NCBI GenBank assembly: GCA_013151535.1 | Contig: JAADIC010000255.1 | Location: 1 to 5,884, forward strand | Source: Alphaproteobacteria bacterium | GTDB taxonomy: Bacteria > Pseudomonadota > Alphaproteobacteria > Rhodobacterales > Rhodobacteraceae | Direction: 5' to 3' | DNA: 5,884 nt | Shown: piece by piece, positions 5,616-5,884 of the stretch | Numbering within the stretch: position 1 is the stretch's first letter | Layout of the letters: each line of letters starts with the position of its first letter | The notes under the pieces: model-generated | Database searches by the model: none | The model's input: only the letters and a program-made list of their open reading frames with translations | Told to the model about the DNA's origin: nothing | Translations under genes and position numbers: made by a program

Positions 5616-5884
5616 CTATTCGGGCGCAGTTTCGGGCGGGTCCAGAACCAGTTCGCTTGGCTCGGGTTTACGCAGATCGTCAACCCCGAGAACCCCGTCG
5701 GGCTTGGACAACATATAGCGTGTCACCCAGAACAGCCGGTTTTCAGCCCGCGTGATCGCCACATAGGCCAGCCGCTTCCACAATTGTATGCCCGCCTCGT
5801 CGCGCCCTGATCTGGCGGCGGCGTAAATATCGGGGGCAAACACCTGCACATCCGGCCATTGCGAGCCTTGCGCCTTGTGGATCG
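5616..5884 (-). CDS. Superfamily I DNA helicase, C-terminal end (UvrD_C_2/RecD-like), 5' end missing
   Basis: C-terminal 88 residues of an ATP-dependent DNA helicase whose start lies beyond the right edge of the window. The visible part begins IHKAQGSQWP, the motif V region of superfamily I helicases of the RecD/UvrD_C_2 type (compare the usual HKSQGSEF). Then come a variable segment and LAYVAITRAENRLFWV (visible residues 38-53), which contains motif VI (YVAITRA) with its arginine finger. A short acidic, proline-rich tail follows (ELVLDPPETAPE). The protein couples ATP hydrolysis to DNA unwinding, probably in repair. GTG at 5849 is internal, not a start. Helicase superfamily is secure from the two motifs; the exact subfamily cannot be settled without the N-terminal motifs. 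It is followed by a 73-base gap and then the RAM-domain gene on the same strand. Confidence 0.88.
   Translation of the reverse strand, partial: IHKAQGSQWPDVQVFAPDIYAAARSGRDEAGIQLWKRLAYVAITRAENRLFWVTRYMLSKPDGVLGVDDLRKPEPSELVLDPPETAPE

Noticed and set aside
5543..5683. Longer N-terminus for the RAM-domain protein
   Set aside because: It overlaps the helicase gene's end, adds sequence unlike the family, and bypasses a good ribosome binding site before 5542.

Overview
The window reads as ordinary chromosome of an alphaproteobacterium, most likely from the Rhodobacterales/Roseobacter side. This rests on the moderately GC-rich codon use, a TIGR02186/Alph_Pro_TM-type protein (a family described essentially only from alphaproteobacteria) beside TauE/SafE-type transporters, and the general look of the flanking genes. 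The placement comes from protein recognition alone, without any database search. There are eight genes, two of them cut by the window edges, and no RNA gene, IS element or CRISPR array. Coding density is high; the longest non-coding stretches are about 100-112 bases.

Region 1 (1-1735, + strand) is the end of an ABC importer operon. It holds the C-terminal two thirds of one BPD_transp_2 permease and a complete second permease whose start codon overlaps the first gene's stop. The pair resembles the two permeases of BMP-type nucleoside importers (YufP/YufQ-like). The binding protein and ATPase would lie upstream of the window.

Region 2 (about 1740-4538, + strand) is the most interesting part. 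Two tandem TSUP (TauE/SafE, PF01925) transporter genes are about 68% identical at protein level by hand count and align without gaps over 300 residues. They are followed by a translationally coupled gene for a TIGR02186-type protein: signal peptide, periplasmic domain, one C-terminal membrane anchor. The duplication seems to include upstream DNA, because a 27-base block with 21 identities lies about 80 bases before each transporter start. The second copy also carries an inverted repeat. A plausible reading is an anion (sulfite, sulfoacetate or organosulfonate-like) export module with a periplasmic partner of unknown role; the substrate cannot be read from the sequence.

Region 3 (4571-5884, - strand) runs toward region 2. 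From upstream to downstream it holds the C-terminus of a superfamily I DNA helicase (UvrD_C_2/RecD-like), a 78-residue stand-alone Lrp/AsnC ligand-binding (RAM) protein without a DNA-binding domain, and a classical short-chain dehydrogenase that starts 3 bases after the RAM gene stops. The convergent junction with region 2 contains an imperfect hairpin that runs from one stop codon to the other.
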